From Streptomyces sp. TRM70350 (lineage in GTDB: Bacteria; Actinomycetota; Actinomycetes; Streptomycetales; Streptomycetaceae): DNA of 64,000 nt. The translations under genes and the position numbers were made by a program. The notes below the pieces were generated by a model that saw only the letters and a program-made list of their open reading frames with translations, did no database searches and was not told where the DNA came from. The DNA is taken from positions 35,292 to 99,291 of the forward strand of contig NZ_JAHUXH010000028.1 of NCBI RefSeq assembly GCF_019219825.1, given 5' to 3'. This document shows, piece after piece, positions 41,372-49,982 of the stretch (position 1 is the first letter of the stretch; every line of letters starts with the position of its first letter).

Positions 41372-42492
41372 GCGTACCGAGACTGCGCACCGGCAGCCCG
41401 GAGCGGGCGGGCCTCGACCCGGGTCAACTGCGTCATCTGTTCCGCGAGGTCCGGCAGCTGACGACCGGGGCGCGCCCGTGGGCGCCGGGGGTCGTCGTGG
41501 CCGCCGGGCGGGGGCCGGTGCTCGCGGTGGAGGAGGCGGCCGGGTACGCGGTGCGGTATGCGGCGTACGACGCGGAGGCGGACGCGGGAGTGGAGCTGCC
41601 GGAGTCCGAACGCGTGCCGATGACCGTCGACACCCCCTTCGACCTGGCCTCGCTCACCAAGCTCTGCACGGCCGTCGCCGCGATGCAGCAGATCGAACGC
41701 GGCACGCTGGGCATCGACGGGCGGGTCGGCGCGTACCTGCCCGACTTCCGGGCCGCCGCCCGGCACGGCATCACCGTCCGCGGCCTCCTCACCCACACGT
41801 CGGGCCTGCGCCCCGAGTTGCCGCTGTACGACTGCGCGACGGACGCGGAACGCCTGGCCCTGCTCCGCGCGGAGGCCCCGACCGGCCCACCGGGCGTCCA
41901 CCGCTACTCCGACCTGAACCTGCTCCTCCTCCAGTACGTCCTCGAACGCGTCACCGGCCGCCCCCTGGACGCCCTGATCCGCGACGGCATCACCCGGCCC
42001 CTGGGCATGACGTCGACCCGCTTCGGCCCGTGCCCGGACGCGGCGGCGACGGAGGACCAGCGCCGCCCGTGGGCGAAGGCGGACCGCGGGATGCTGCGGG
42101 GCGAGGTCCACGACGAGAACGCGTGGGCGCTGGGCGGGGTGGCCGGTCACGCGGGCCTGTTCTCCACGGCCCGGGACCTGGCGGTGTTCTGCCGAGCGCT
42201 GCTGGCGGGGGGTTCGTACGGCCCGGCGCGCATCCTGGGCCCCGACTTCGTGGACCTGATGCTGACGCCGCCCGGGCTGGGCTTCGCGCTGGACCAGCGG
42301 TGGTTCATGGGCGAGCTCGCGGGGAGGGGAGCGGCGGGCCATACGGGCTTCACGGGAACGTCCCTGGTGGTGGACCGGGCGACGGACACGTTCCTGGTGC
42401 TGCTGGCGAACACGGTCCACCCGAGACGCCGGACTCCGGACAGCCGCCCGCGGGCGCGGGCGGGGTCGCGGATGGCGTGGGCGGTGCGGTGA
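41368..42492 (+). CDS. Serine hydrolase, class C beta-lactamase/D,D-peptidase family
   Basis: The 374-residue protein has S-L-T-K as the catalytic Ser-x-x-Lys, YSDLN as the Tyr-x-Asn equivalent and HTGFTG near the C-terminus as the third box. No signal peptide is apparent, so it is probably a cytoplasmic esterase or peptidase. Start choice: no ATG, GTG or TTG fits. CTG at 41368 overlaps the MFS stop as CTGA, after GGAGGGAGCGGAGAG, and begins the conserved S-V-P-R-L stretch. An ATG at 41329 would overlap the transporter gene by 43 bases. Confidence 0.85.
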   Translation: MSVPRLRTGSPERAGLDPGQLRHLFREVRQLTTGARPWAPGVVVAAGRGPVLAVEEAAGYAVRYAAYDAEADAGVELPESERVPMTVDTPFDLASLTKLCTAVAAMQQIERGTLGIDGRVGAYLPDFRAAARHGITVRGLLTHTSGLRPELPLYDCATDAERLALLRAEAPTGPPGVHRYSDLNLLLLQYVLERVTGRPLDALIRDGITRPLGMTSTRFGPCPDAAATEDQRRPWAKADRGMLRGEVHDENAWALGGVAGHAGLFSTARDLAVFCRALLAGGSYGPARILGPDFVDLMLTPPGLGFALDQRWFMGELAGRGAAGHTGFTGTSLVVDRATDTFLVLLANTVHPRRRTPDSRPRARAGSRMAWAVR

Positions 42493-42520
42493 GCAATGCG
42501 GGGGAGGGGGACCCGTCGGC

Positions 42521-42732
42521 GCCTTGAGACAGGGGAGCGGGACCGGGGCGGTGACCTGGGACAGGGGAGCGGGACCGGGGCGGTGACCTGGGACAGGGGA
42601 GCGGGACCGGGGCGGTGACCTGGGACAGGGGAGCGGGACCGGGGCGGTGACCTGGGACAGGGGAGCGGGACCGCGTCGGCGACCTGGGACACGGGGGAGT
42701 ACGACCACGTCGCCGACCTGAGAGAATCGCAC
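42521..42732 (+). repeat. 32-bp tandem repeat, about six copies, before the Rsm22-like gene
   Basis: Units start at 42521, 42553, 42585, 42617, 42649 and 42681, exactly 32 bases apart. The core reads GACCTGGGACAGGGGAGC then GGGACCGGGGCGGT. Copies 2 to 4 are identical, the first and last two have diverged, and a decayed seventh GACCTGAGA reaches the GTG of the next gene. No spacers and no conserved dyads are seen, so it is not a CRISPR. Confidence 0.95.
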
Positions 42733-42733
42733 G

Positions 42734-43714
42734 GTGCATGCCCCCCTGCCCCCCGCCGAAACCCTCCGCACCGCCCTCGCCGGTCTCCTCGACGGGCTAC
42801 CGCCCAAGCAGGCCGCGCAGGCCGTGGAGCGGCTGATCGCGAGTTACCGGGGGGCCACGCCGACCGACGCCCCGATTCTGCGGGACCGGGCGGACGTGGC
42901 CGCGTACGCCGCCTATCGGATGCCGGCCACCTTCGAGGCGGTCTCGGCGGCGCTGGGCGCGTTCGCGGACGCCGTGCCGGAGTGGGTGCCCGGCGGGCAT
43001 GTGGACGTCGGGGGCGGCACGGGCGCCGCGACCTGGGCAGTCGCCGCCACCTGGGACGGGGTCCGCCCGGTCACCGTGCTCGACTGGGCGGAGCCCGCGC
43101 TCGCGCTGGGCCGGGAGATCGCCGCCGCCAACCCGGCGTTGCGGGACGCCCGCTGGCAGCGCTCCCGTATCGGAGCGGCGCTCACCCTCGAGAGCACCGA
43201 CCTCGTCACCGTCTCCTACGTCCTCAACGAGCTGACCGCCCCCGACCGCACCGCCCTCGTCGACGCCGCCGCCACCGCCGCGCAGGCCGTCGTGATCGTC
43301 GAAGCCGGCACCCCCGACGGCTACGCCCGCGTCATGGAGGCCCGCGACCGCCTCATCGGCGCCGGTTTCCACATCGCCGCCCCGTGCCCGCACAGCGCCG
43401 CCTGCCCCATCGCCCCCGGCACGGACTGGTGCCACTTCTCGGCCCGGGTCAGCCGTTCCTCCCTGCACCGCCAGGTCAAGGGCGGCTCCCTCGCCTACGA
43501 GGACGAGAAGTTCAGCTACGTCGCCGCGACCCGCTTCCGCCCCGCCCCGGCCCTCTCCCGCGTCGTCCGCAAACCCCAGATCCGCAAGGGCCAGGTCCTC
43601 CTCGACCTGTGCGAGTCCGACCCCCTCCTGCGCCGGACGACCGTCACCAAACGCTACGGCGACCTCTACAAGGCCGCCCGCGACGCCGGCTGGGGCGACC
43701 CCTGGCCCCCGTGA
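42734..43714 (+). CDS. Rsm22-family small-subunit rRNA methyltransferase-like protein
   Basis: The 326-residue protein has a SAM-binding motif HVDVGGGTGAATWAVAATW, a following acidic strand VTVLDWAEPAL, and VSYVLNEL. A four-cysteine segment, CPHSAACPIAPGTDWCHF, matches the metal or Fe-S binding insertion of Rsm22, a mitochondrial ribosome assembly factor. Bacterial members probably methylate or help assemble the small ribosomal subunit. The GTG start at 42734 lies at the end of the 32-bp repeat block, so the leader of this gene is made of repeats. Confidence 0.87.
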   Translation: MHAPLPPAETLRTALAGLLDGLPPKQAAQAVERLIASYRGATPTDAPILRDRADVAAYAAYRMPATFEAVSAALGAFADAVPEWVPGGHVDVGGGTGAATWAVAATWDGVRPVTVLDWAEPALALGREIAAANPALRDARWQRSRIGAALTLESTDLVTVSYVLNELTAPDRTALVDAAATAAQAVVIVEAGTPDGYARVMEARDRLIGAGFHIAAPCPHSAACPIAPGTDWCHFSARVSRSSLHRQVKGGSLAYEDEKFSYVAATRFRPAPALSRVVRKPQIRKGQVLLDLCESDPLLRRTTVTKRYGDLYKAARDAGWGDPWPP

Positions 43715-43764
43715 CGCCGTCAGAGGGGGGACAGCGGCCGAACCTGAACCGACGGCCACCGCGG

Positions 43765-43959
43765 CTACCGCTTTTCCTCCGCCTGTTCCCGCCGTTCCGC
43801 GTTCTTCTCCCGCAACTTGCGCAGCAGCTCCCGCTTCTGGGCCTGGGCGTCCGGGCCGCCGACGCGGCCGCCACGGCCGCCGCCCCGCAGGGCCTTGCGG
43901 CCGAGCTTCTGCCGCGTGCCGCCGACTCCCAGCATGTTTCCGGCTCCGCCTCGGGCCAT
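43765..43959 (-). CDS. Small basic DUF6243-like protein
   Basis: The 64-residue protein MARGGAGNMLGVGGTRQKLG is followed by a Gly/Arg-rich stretch and a charged helix (QKRELLRKLREKNAERREQAEEKR). This layout is typical of a small Streptomyces family of unknown function. It converges on the methyltransferase gene and diverges from the TetR gene. Confidence 0.8.
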   Translation of the reverse strand: MARGGAGNMLGVGGTRQKLGRKALRGGGRGGRVGGPDAQAQKRELLRKLREKNAERREQAEEKR

Positions 43960-44001
43960 GGTGTGCCTCCCTGAAGTGATCGTCGACCGTCGTCCGTTAC
44001 A

Positions 44002-44058
44002 CGAGACGTATCGTCTCGCTAACGCCGCTCTCAGCGTGCAGCGAGACGCACCGTCTTG
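44002..44058. promoter_or_regulatory. Two TetR operator copies ahead of the TetR gene
   Basis: CGAGACG-TAT-CGTCTCG (44002-44018) is a perfect 7-bp inverted repeat. CGAGACG-CAC-CGTCTTG (44042-44058) is a second copy with one mismatch. They are 40 bases apart and lie 22 to 78 bases before the TetR start, so autoregulation is likely. The divergent DUF6243 gene starts 43 bases to the left and may share the control. Confidence 0.85.
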
Positions 44059-44079
44059 TCAACCTGATACATTCGTCGC

Positions 44080-44712
44080 ATGGTCAAGAAGCCCACCCCC
44101 GACTCCACCCGCCGCAGCGAGAAGTCCCGACGCGCGATCTACGACGCCGCCCTCACGCTCGTCGGAGAGGTCGGCTACCCGAAGACCACCATCGAGGGCA
44201 TCGCCGCCCGGGCCGGTGTGGGCAAGCAGACGATCTACCGGTGGTGGTCGTCGAAGGCGGACGTCCTCCTGGAGGCTTTCCTGGACCTCGGCGAGCAGGC
44301 CGCCGAACAGGCGGCCGGGCAAGGTGGCGAACCCGGCGCCGAGTACGCCATCCCGGACACCGGCGACCTCGCCGCCGACCTCAAGTACGTCCTGCGCGCC
44401 ACCGTCGACGAACTCCTCGATCCCAAGTTCGAGGCCCCGTCCCGCGCCTTGGCCGCCGAAGGCGTCGTCAACGAGCAACTCGGGCGCGAGTTCGTCACCA
44501 AACTCCTCGAACCCCAACTCCGGCTCTACGTCCAGCGCCTGCGTTCGGCCCAGGAAGTCGGCCAGGTCCGCCCCGGCATCGACCCGCGTATCGCCCTGGA
44601 ACTCTTCGTCTCCCCGCTCGCCCAGCGCTGGTTGCAGCGCACGGCGCCCATCTCCTACGAGTACACCGACACCCTCGTCGACTACGCGCTGCACGGCCTC
44701 GCACCCCGCTGA
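44080..44712 (+). CDS. TetR/AcrR-family regulator
   Basis: This 210-residue protein has SRRAIYDAALTLVGEVGYPKT then IEGIAARAGVGKQTIYRWWSSKADVLLEA, a canonical TetR helix-turn-helix, with a C-terminal TetR_C-like domain. The preceding palindromes are the probable operators. The regulated genes beyond itself and the small divergent gene are unknown. Confidence 0.93.
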   Translation: MVKKPTPDSTRRSEKSRRAIYDAALTLVGEVGYPKTTIEGIAARAGVGKQTIYRWWSSKADVLLEAFLDLGEQAAEQAAGQGGEPGAEYAIPDTGDLAADLKYVLRATVDELLDPKFEAPSRALAAEGVVNEQLGREFVTKLLEPQLRLYVQRLRSAQEVGQVRPGIDPRIALELFVSPLAQRWLQRTAPISYEYTDTLVDYALHGLAPR

Positions 44713-44861
44713 CCGCATGTGACATGCCGTGGCTGTCCGTGATCTCCGTGTGGAGTATGTCTCGTACCCCCTGCCCCGGTTGGGGACTGCTGCCCCCCGA
44801 GGCGCAGGATGGTGGGACCATGGGTCATGCTGACCGTTCACCAGGCGAGGCGAGGGGATAG

Positions 44862-45596
44862 ATGAGCGCGGAGTTCGGCGGCCGCTCCGGCCGGCAGGGC
44901 AAACTCTCCCAGTGGCTGCGCGGACGCCGCACGAAGGAGGCCGCCGACGACGGCGGCCGGGAGGCCCTGCTGCTGGCCACCGCCGCCGCGGGACTGCCCC
45001 TGGCGCCCGCCGCGCATCCGGCACCCGGCTACCGCTGTTCCTGCGACCGCGTCGGCTGTCCCACCCCCGCCCGGCACCCGGTGTCGTTCGCCTGGCAGAC
45101 GCAGTCCACCACCGACCGCGCGCAGATCGAGCGTTGGGCCCGCCACCAGCCGCAGGCCAACTTCGTCACCGCCACCGGCATGGTGCACGACGTCCTCGAC
45201 GTACCGCTGGACGCGGGCCGGGAGGCCCTGGACCGGCTGCTCGCCTCCGACATCGAGGTCGGCCCGGTCGCCACCAGCGACGACGGCCGCATGCTCTTCT
45301 TCACCCTCACCCGCGGCACCCCGGAGGAAGAGGACGAGTGGTGGCCGTGCGAACTGGACTGCCACCCCGAGACGATGGACGAGCATCCGGGCCTGCGCTG
45401 GCACTGCCGCGGCTCCTACGTCCTCGTCCCCCCGGCCCGGCTCCCCGGCGACGACCAGACCGTGCGCTGGGTACGCGGCCCCGAGCATCCGCTGCCCGAC
45501 CCGCTGAGCCTGCTGGAGATGCTCACGGACGCCTGCGCCCGGCACGCGGGTGCGCAGCCCGACCACGTGAGCGCGGCCTGGCCCCTGCGCCACTGA
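44862..45596 (+). CDS. Bifunctional DNA primase/polymerase N-terminal domain protein
   Basis: This 244-residue protein resembles the Prim-Pol domain used by plasmid and phage replication proteins: REALLLATAAAGLPLAPAAHPAPGY, then CSCDRVGCPTPARHP with Cys/His pairs, WARHQPQANFVTATG and, near the end, GSYVLVPP. The usual catalytic D-x-D is replaced by HDVLDVPLDAG, so polymerase activity is doubtful. There is no helicase partner. Such solitary chromosomal copies are common in Streptomyces. The ATG follows GAGGGGAT. Confidence 0.82.
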   Translation: MSAEFGGRSGRQGKLSQWLRGRRTKEAADDGGREALLLATAAAGLPLAPAAHPAPGYRCSCDRVGCPTPARHPVSFAWQTQSTTDRAQIERWARHQPQANFVTATGMVHDVLDVPLDAGREALDRLLASDIEVGPVATSDDGRMLFFTLTRGTPEEEDEWWPCELDCHPETMDEHPGLRWHCRGSYVLVPPARLPGDDQTVRWVRGPEHPLPDPLSLLEMLTDACARHAGAQPDHVSAAWPLRH

Positions 45597-45645
45597 ACGC
45601 AACGGCGCTCAACGCACCCCACGCACTGAACGCAACGGCCGGGCG

Positions 45646-46647
45646 CTACTCGCCCTTCGCCGACGTCAGCCCCTGAATCCGGCCCAGCACGGTCACTTCC
45701 TGCGGACCGGATGCCTTCTTCGGGTCCAGTGCCACCTGGTTGGAGACGAACTCCATCGTCAGTGACTGCTTGATCTCACCGGTCGTCAGCGCCTCCACGT
45801 CCGCGCCCGGCGTCGGTACCGAGGTGCCCGCCGCGGCGGTCTGCTTCTCGTAGTGGTGCGTGGTGAAGAACACCAGCGCATCGCCGTCCGCCGTGCGCAG
45901 CGCGACCGGCGCGTAGTCGCCGTCGGTCAGCGGCTCGTCGATGTACTGGGTGACCAGACCCGGGCGTTCCTTGTCCTTCTCCCGCTCCTGGCGCCAGACG
46001 CTGGTGTGCGCGCCGGACGCGAAGCCGTCCCCGCCCTGCTGCAGGTAGGTGACGTAGTTCTTGCCCAACTCGCCCGGGTTCATGACGAATTCGGCGGAGT
46101 CGACGGGGAGGGCCTCCGCCCAGCCGTCCTTGTCCTTCTTGAACTCCGGCATCTTGTCGGGCGCCACGAGGGTCAGATACGACACCTCCCATCGGTCGGC
46201 CAGTCCGTCCCGGGTGAACACCAGCAGCCAGCGCGCGTCACCGCCCCGGTTGGCCTTCGCGTTCGCGAGGAACCAGCGCGGCCAGCCCGCCTTCTTCGGG
46301 ATCGTGTACTCGACGTCGCTGAACTCCAGCGGCGAGTGGTTGGGGTTGCCGCCCGGGTTGTTGACGCGGCCCGCCTTCAGCCGCGCCTCGTCGATGTCGG
46401 CCAGGGGTCCGGTGACATGGTCGGCGTCGAGCGAACTGTCGTACGACTTGTCCGCCTTGTTGTACGCGCTCGTGAAGTCCTGAAGCGCCTTGGCCGCCTC
46501 GTCCTCGGTGGCGCCCGGCAGCACCTCCCGCTCCCCGTGCACCACCACGCACCCGCTCGCCGTCAACGACAAAGCGGTCAACGAAGCGGCCATGAGCACA
46601 CTCCGGTCCAGCCTGCGAAGCCTTCGAGGGCCGCGATCCCTGCTCAT
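45646..46647 (-). CDS. Putative lipoprotein of unknown function
   Basis: This 333-residue exported protein has a positively charged start, a hydrophobic core and the lipobox LTASGC with Cys33, followed by VVVHGEREVLPGATEDEAAKALQDFTSAYNKAD. The mature part is polar and globular and resembles a conserved actinobacterial lipoprotein family without known function. It lies downstream of the decayed hmu genes on the same strand. A 16-base direct repeat, CACTGAACGCAACGGC, occurs at 45591-45606 and 45624-45639 just beyond its 3' end. Confidence 0.82.
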   Translation of the reverse strand: MSRDRGPRRLRRLDRSVLMAASLTALSLTASGCVVVHGEREVLPGATEDEAAKALQDFTSAYNKADKSYDSSLDADHVTGPLADIDEARLKAGRVNNPGGNPNHSPLEFSDVEYTIPKKAGWPRWFLANAKANRGGDARWLLVFTRDGLADRWEVSYLTLVAPDKMPEFKKDKDGWAEALPVDSAEFVMNPGELGKNYVTYLQQGGDGFASGAHTSVWRQEREKDKERPGLVTQYIDEPLTDGDYAPVALRTADGDALVFFTTHHYEKQTAAAGTSVPTPGADVEALTTGEIKQSLTMEFVSNQVALDPKKASGPQEVTVLGRIQGLTSAKGE

Positions 46648-46748
46648 CGGGTCCTTTCACCTTCCCCTTCCCGGAGGCGAACCCTACCGGGGGACCCCGG
46701 GGCGCGGACCGCCGGACCGGGTAGAGCGGCCACACCGTGACCTGGACT

Positions 46749-47574
46749 TCACAGGTCCCGCCGGGGCGCCACCAGGACCGCTCCGGTACGGGGATGCGGG
46801 AGCACCTTGACGGGCTGGTCGTAGACCTCGGACAGGAGCCGCTCGTCGAACACCTCCGCCGGCGGCCCGTCGGCCGCGATCCGGCCCGCGTGCAGCACGG
46901 CGACACGGCGCGCGTAGGCGGCGGCGAGCCCCAGGTCGTGCAGCACGACCACGACGGCGTCCCCGGCGCGCGCCCGCTCCCGGCACGGCCGCAGCACCAG
47001 TTCCTGGTGTTTGAGGTCGAGGGCGGCGGCCGGTTCGTCGAGCAGCAGCAGCGGGGCGCGCTGGGCGAGGACCCGGGCGAGCGCGACGCGGGCGCGTTCG
47101 CCGCCGCTGAGCGCGGAGAACGGCCGTACGGCGAAGGCGGTCACCTCGGTCGCCGCCATGGCCGCCGCCACCGCCGTGTCGTCCTGGTCCGCGAGCGGCG
47201 TCCCGGCCCAGGGCGCCCGCCCCATCCGGACCACCTCCTCGACGGTGAACGGGGAACGACAGGGTGGCCGGCTGCGGCAACACGGCCCGGCGCAGGGCGA
47301 GGTCGGGCGCCGAGCACCGGTCCGCCGCGCGGCCGTGCAGGCGTACGACTCCCTCGGCGGCCGGGAGATCGGCGGCGAGGGCGCTCAACAGGGTGGACTT
47401 GCCCGCCCCGTTGGGGCCGACCAGCGCCAGCACCTCGCCCGCGCGGACGGTGACGTCGACCCCGGCGAGGACCTCGCGCGCGCCGAGGCGGACGCGCAGC
47501 CCCTGGGGCTCGGCGAGGACGTCGCCCGGCGCGGCGGGCGGCGGGGGGACGGCGCGGGTGCGCAGGGGGATCAT
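46749..47574 (-). pseudogene. hmuV: Haem ABC transporter ATP-binding subunit (HmuV-like), frameshifted
   Basis: The first 108 codons from ATG 47574 contain LVGPNGAGKSTLLSAL (Walker A) and LRRAVLPQPATLSFP. The rest, in another frame, contains VVRMGRAPW, FSALSGGERARVALARVLAQ (signature), LLLLDEPAAALDLKH (Walker B) and HDLGLAAAY. Removing one base near 47250 (in the stretch after TCGTTCCCC on the - strand) joins them into a normal 274-residue HmuV reading SFPFTVEEVVRMG. The ATG overlaps the hmuU stop as ATGA. With the two lesions in hmuU this looks like a dead operon, though a sequencing error cannot be excluded for this single site. Confidence 0.85.
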
Positions 47575-48654
47575 GCCCAGCCTCCTTGCTTGCGTCGGGT
47601 GCGGCGCAGCAGCCAGAAGAAGAACGGGCTGCCCACCAGGGCGGTCAGGACACCGAGCGGCAGTTCGGCGGGCGCGGCGAGGGTGCGCGCCGCGAGGTCG
47701 GCGCCGAGCAGCGCCGCCGCACCGCCGAGCGCGCTGCCCGGGACGAGGAAGCGGTGCCCGGGTCCGGCGGCCATGCGCAGCAGATGCGGTACGGCGAGAC
47801 CGACGAAGCCGATGACGCCGCAGACGCTCACCGCGGCCGCCGTCAGCAGCGCGACGACCAGGATCAGCACGATCCGCAGCCGCTCCACGTCCACGCCCAG
47901 ATGCCGGGCGGGCCGGTCGCCGAGGGCGAGCAGGTCCAGGCGGCGGGCGTGCAGGGGCGGCCAGCAGCAGTCCCGCCGCCGCGCACGGCAGCACGGCCGG
48001 CACCTTGGGCCAGGTGGCCTGGGCGAGGGAGCCGAGTTGCCAGAAGGTGATCCGGTTCACGGCGGCGGTGTCGGCGAGGAAGATGAACAGGCCGACCAGC
48101 GCCCCGCAGAACGCGTTCACCGCGATCCCGGTGAGGATCAGCGTCACGACCTCCGTACGGCCGCCCGCGCGGGACATCGCGTACACCAGCGGGACGGTGC
48201 CGAGACCGGCGACGAACGCCATCGCGGGGAGCGTCCCGTTGCCGAGGAAGTTCAGCCCGAGCGCGATCGCGGCGACCGCGCCGACCGCCGCGCCCAACGA
48301 GACGCCGATGGTGCCCGGTTCGGCGAGCGGGTTGCCGAACACGCCCTGCATCAGCGCCCCCGCACAGCCCAGCGAGGCGCCCACCAGCAGGGCGAGCACG
48401 ATCCGGGGGAAGCGGACGTTCCACAGCACCGACTCGGCGACCCGGTCCAGCTCCGTGCCGCCCAGCCCGGCCTTGTGCTGCACGGAGGAGAGCACGTCAC
48501 CGACGGGGATGGGATGGGCGCCGATACCGGCGGCGAGCGGGACGAGGACGAGGAGGGCGACGACCAGACCGAGGGTCAGCAGTCAGGCGGGGCCCCGGCG
48601 TCTGCCGGGGTCACCCGACGGAGACCACCCCCGGGCGTGCCCGTGATGTTTCAA
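47571..48654 (-). pseudogene. hmuU: Haem ABC transporter permease (HmuU-like, FecCD family), nonsense codon plus frameshift
   Basis: The permease frame shows VRFPRIVLALLVGASLGCAGALMQGVFGNPLAEPGTIGVSLGA, a FecCD signature, then continues in another frame with ERLRIVLILVVALLTAAAVSVCGVIGFVGLAVPHLLR. One extra base in the GGGG run near 47953-47956 explains the switch. Upstream, codons from TTG 48654 read KHHGHARGWSPSGDPGRRRGPA and then TGA at 48583-48585, where the family has Trp (one base change from TGG), followed in frame by LLTLGLVVALLVLVP. With one base removed the length is a normal 360 residues. The substrate-binding gene expected upstream is missing; PhzF starts 7 bases away instead. Confidence 0.85.
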
Positions 48655-48661
48655 TGCCCGG

Positions 48662-49306
48662 GTGACTGACTACGACGTGCTGCGCGTCTTCTGCGCGGCG
48701 AACGGCGGATACGGGAACGAACTGGGCGTCGTCCGCGACGGTTCGGTCGTGCCCGCGCGAAGCGAGCGGCAGGCGCTCGCGGCGAAGCTCGGCTTCAGCG
48801 AGACCGTGTTCGTCGACGACCCCGAGCGCGGCGTCATCGACATCTACACGCCGAGCGCGCGTCTGCCGTTCGCCGGGCACCCCTGCGTCGGCGCGGCCTG
48901 GCTGCTCGACGTGCCCGAACTGGTCACGCCCGCCGGGGTGGTGGGGGCCCGGCAGGACGGGGAGTTCAGCTGGATCGAGGCGCGGCCGGAGTGGCCGGAG
49001 CCGCGCACCCTGCGCCAGTACGCGACCGCCGCCGAGGTGGACGAGCTGCCCGTACCGCCGCGGGGGGACTGGGTGTACGCCTGGGCGTGGGAGGACGAGG
49101 CGGCGGGGCGGGTGCGGGCCCGTGGGTTCCCCGGCCGGGGTGACGGCATCGACGAGGACGAGGCGACCGGTGCCGCCGCCCTGCTGCTCACGGCCCAGCT
49201 GAACCGGGCCCTGAACATCGCGCAGGGCGCCGGTTCACAGATCCTGACCGCTCCGCAGCCGCACGGGTGGGTGGAGATCGGGGGACGGGTCCTGCTGGAG
49301 CGCTGA
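48662..49306 (+). CDS. PhzF-family isomerase-like protein
   Basis: The 214-residue protein has VLRVFCAANGGYGNELGVV, which keeps the GNE with the family's catalytic Glu. It also has SETVFVDD, ARLPFAGHPCVGAAWLL and DEDEATGAAALLLTAQL. PhzF proteins are diaminopimelate-epimerase-fold isomerases, usually 260-300 residues, so this one is short, with a reduced second domain. Substrate unknown; there are no phenazine genes nearby. The GTG start is 7 bases from the start of the hmuU remnant, which leaves no normal promoter between them and suggests a rearrangement junction. Confidence 0.83.
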   Translation: MTDYDVLRVFCAANGGYGNELGVVRDGSVVPARSERQALAAKLGFSETVFVDDPERGVIDIYTPSARLPFAGHPCVGAAWLLDVPELVTPAGVVGARQDGEFSWIEARPEWPEPRTLRQYATAAEVDELPVPPRGDWVYAWAWEDEAAGRVRARGFPGRGDGIDEDEATGAAALLLTAQLNRALNIAQGAGSQILTAPQPHGWVEIGGRVLLER

Positions 49307-49322
49307 CCGCGGGGGCGTCCGC

Positions 49323-49970
49323 TCACGCCGACAGCGGGAACTCCTCGCCGAGCGCCCTGAACACCGCGGTGTTCAGGGCGAACGCCTTCTTGCACTCCGC
49401 CACGATCCGCTGCTGCTCCAGCTCGTCGGCGTTGATGGCGTCCAGCAGCTCGCGGTAATCCCGCTTGAACGCCGCCGGGTTGCCGATCCCCTCGAAGACG
49501 TAGAAACGGACGCCGTCGCCCTTCTTCGCGAAGCCCCACGTCCGCTCGGCCTTGTCGCGGATGATCTGACCGCCGGACAGGTCACCGAGATAGCGGGTGT
49601 AGTGGTGGGCCACGTAACCGGCGGGCCATTGGTGTGTGCACTCGGCGATCCGGTCCGCGTACGTCCGGGTGGCGGGCAGTGCGGTGAGAGTCGCCCGCCA
49701 GTCCGCACCGCGCAGGTGTTCGAGGTCCCGCTCCAGGGCGGGCAGCCGGAACAGCTCCGGACGGATGAAGGGCCCCGCCACCGGGTCCGAGGCCAGCCGG
49801 TCCGCGGGGGCCTCCAGGGCCTCGTAGACGAACCACAGCTGCTCGGTGTACCGCGCGTACGCGTCCATCCCCAGTCGGCCGCCGAGCAGATCGCTCATGA
49901 ACGTCGAGGTCTCGGCCTCCACGTGCTGCTCGTGGGAGGCGGTGCGGATGACGGTCGAGAAGGAGTCCAT
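49323..49970 (-). CDS. Biliverdin-producing haem oxygenase
   Basis: The 215-residue helical enzyme has the proximal His in ASHEQHVEAE (about residue 16) and the distal-helix glycine motif YLGDLSGGQII. It opens haem to biliverdin, CO and Fe2+, giving cytoplasmic iron. An iron box 13 bases before the ATG indicates repression by an IdeR/DmdR protein with iron. It sits beside the inactive hmuUV genes, so it may now act on haem from another uptake route or from turnover. It is convergent with PhzF. Confidence 0.95.
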   Translation of the reverse strand: MDSFSTVIRTASHEQHVEAETSTFMSDLLGGRLGMDAYARYTEQLWFVYEALEAPADRLASDPVAGPFIRPELFRLPALERDLEHLRGADWRATLTALPATRTYADRIAECTHQWPAGYVAHHYTRYLGDLSGGQIIRDKAERTWGFAKKGDGVRFYVFEGIGNPAAFKRDYRELLDAINADELEQQRIVAECKKAFALNTAVFRALGEEFPLSA

Positions 49971-49982
49971 GAGCCCAGTTTC

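Noticed and set aside
42521..42732. 32-bp repeats as a CRISPR array
   Set aside because: Repeats are directly adjacent with no unique spacers, no cas genes are near, and edge copies decay like a tandem repeat.
44862..45596. Primase-polymerase gene as a sign of an integrated plasmid
   Set aside because: No integrase, helicase, tra genes, att repeats or tRNA are seen nearby.
48662..49306. PhzF as part of a phenazine cluster
   Set aside because: No other phz genes are nearby and the protein is short; PhzF-like proteins are common outside phenazine pathways.
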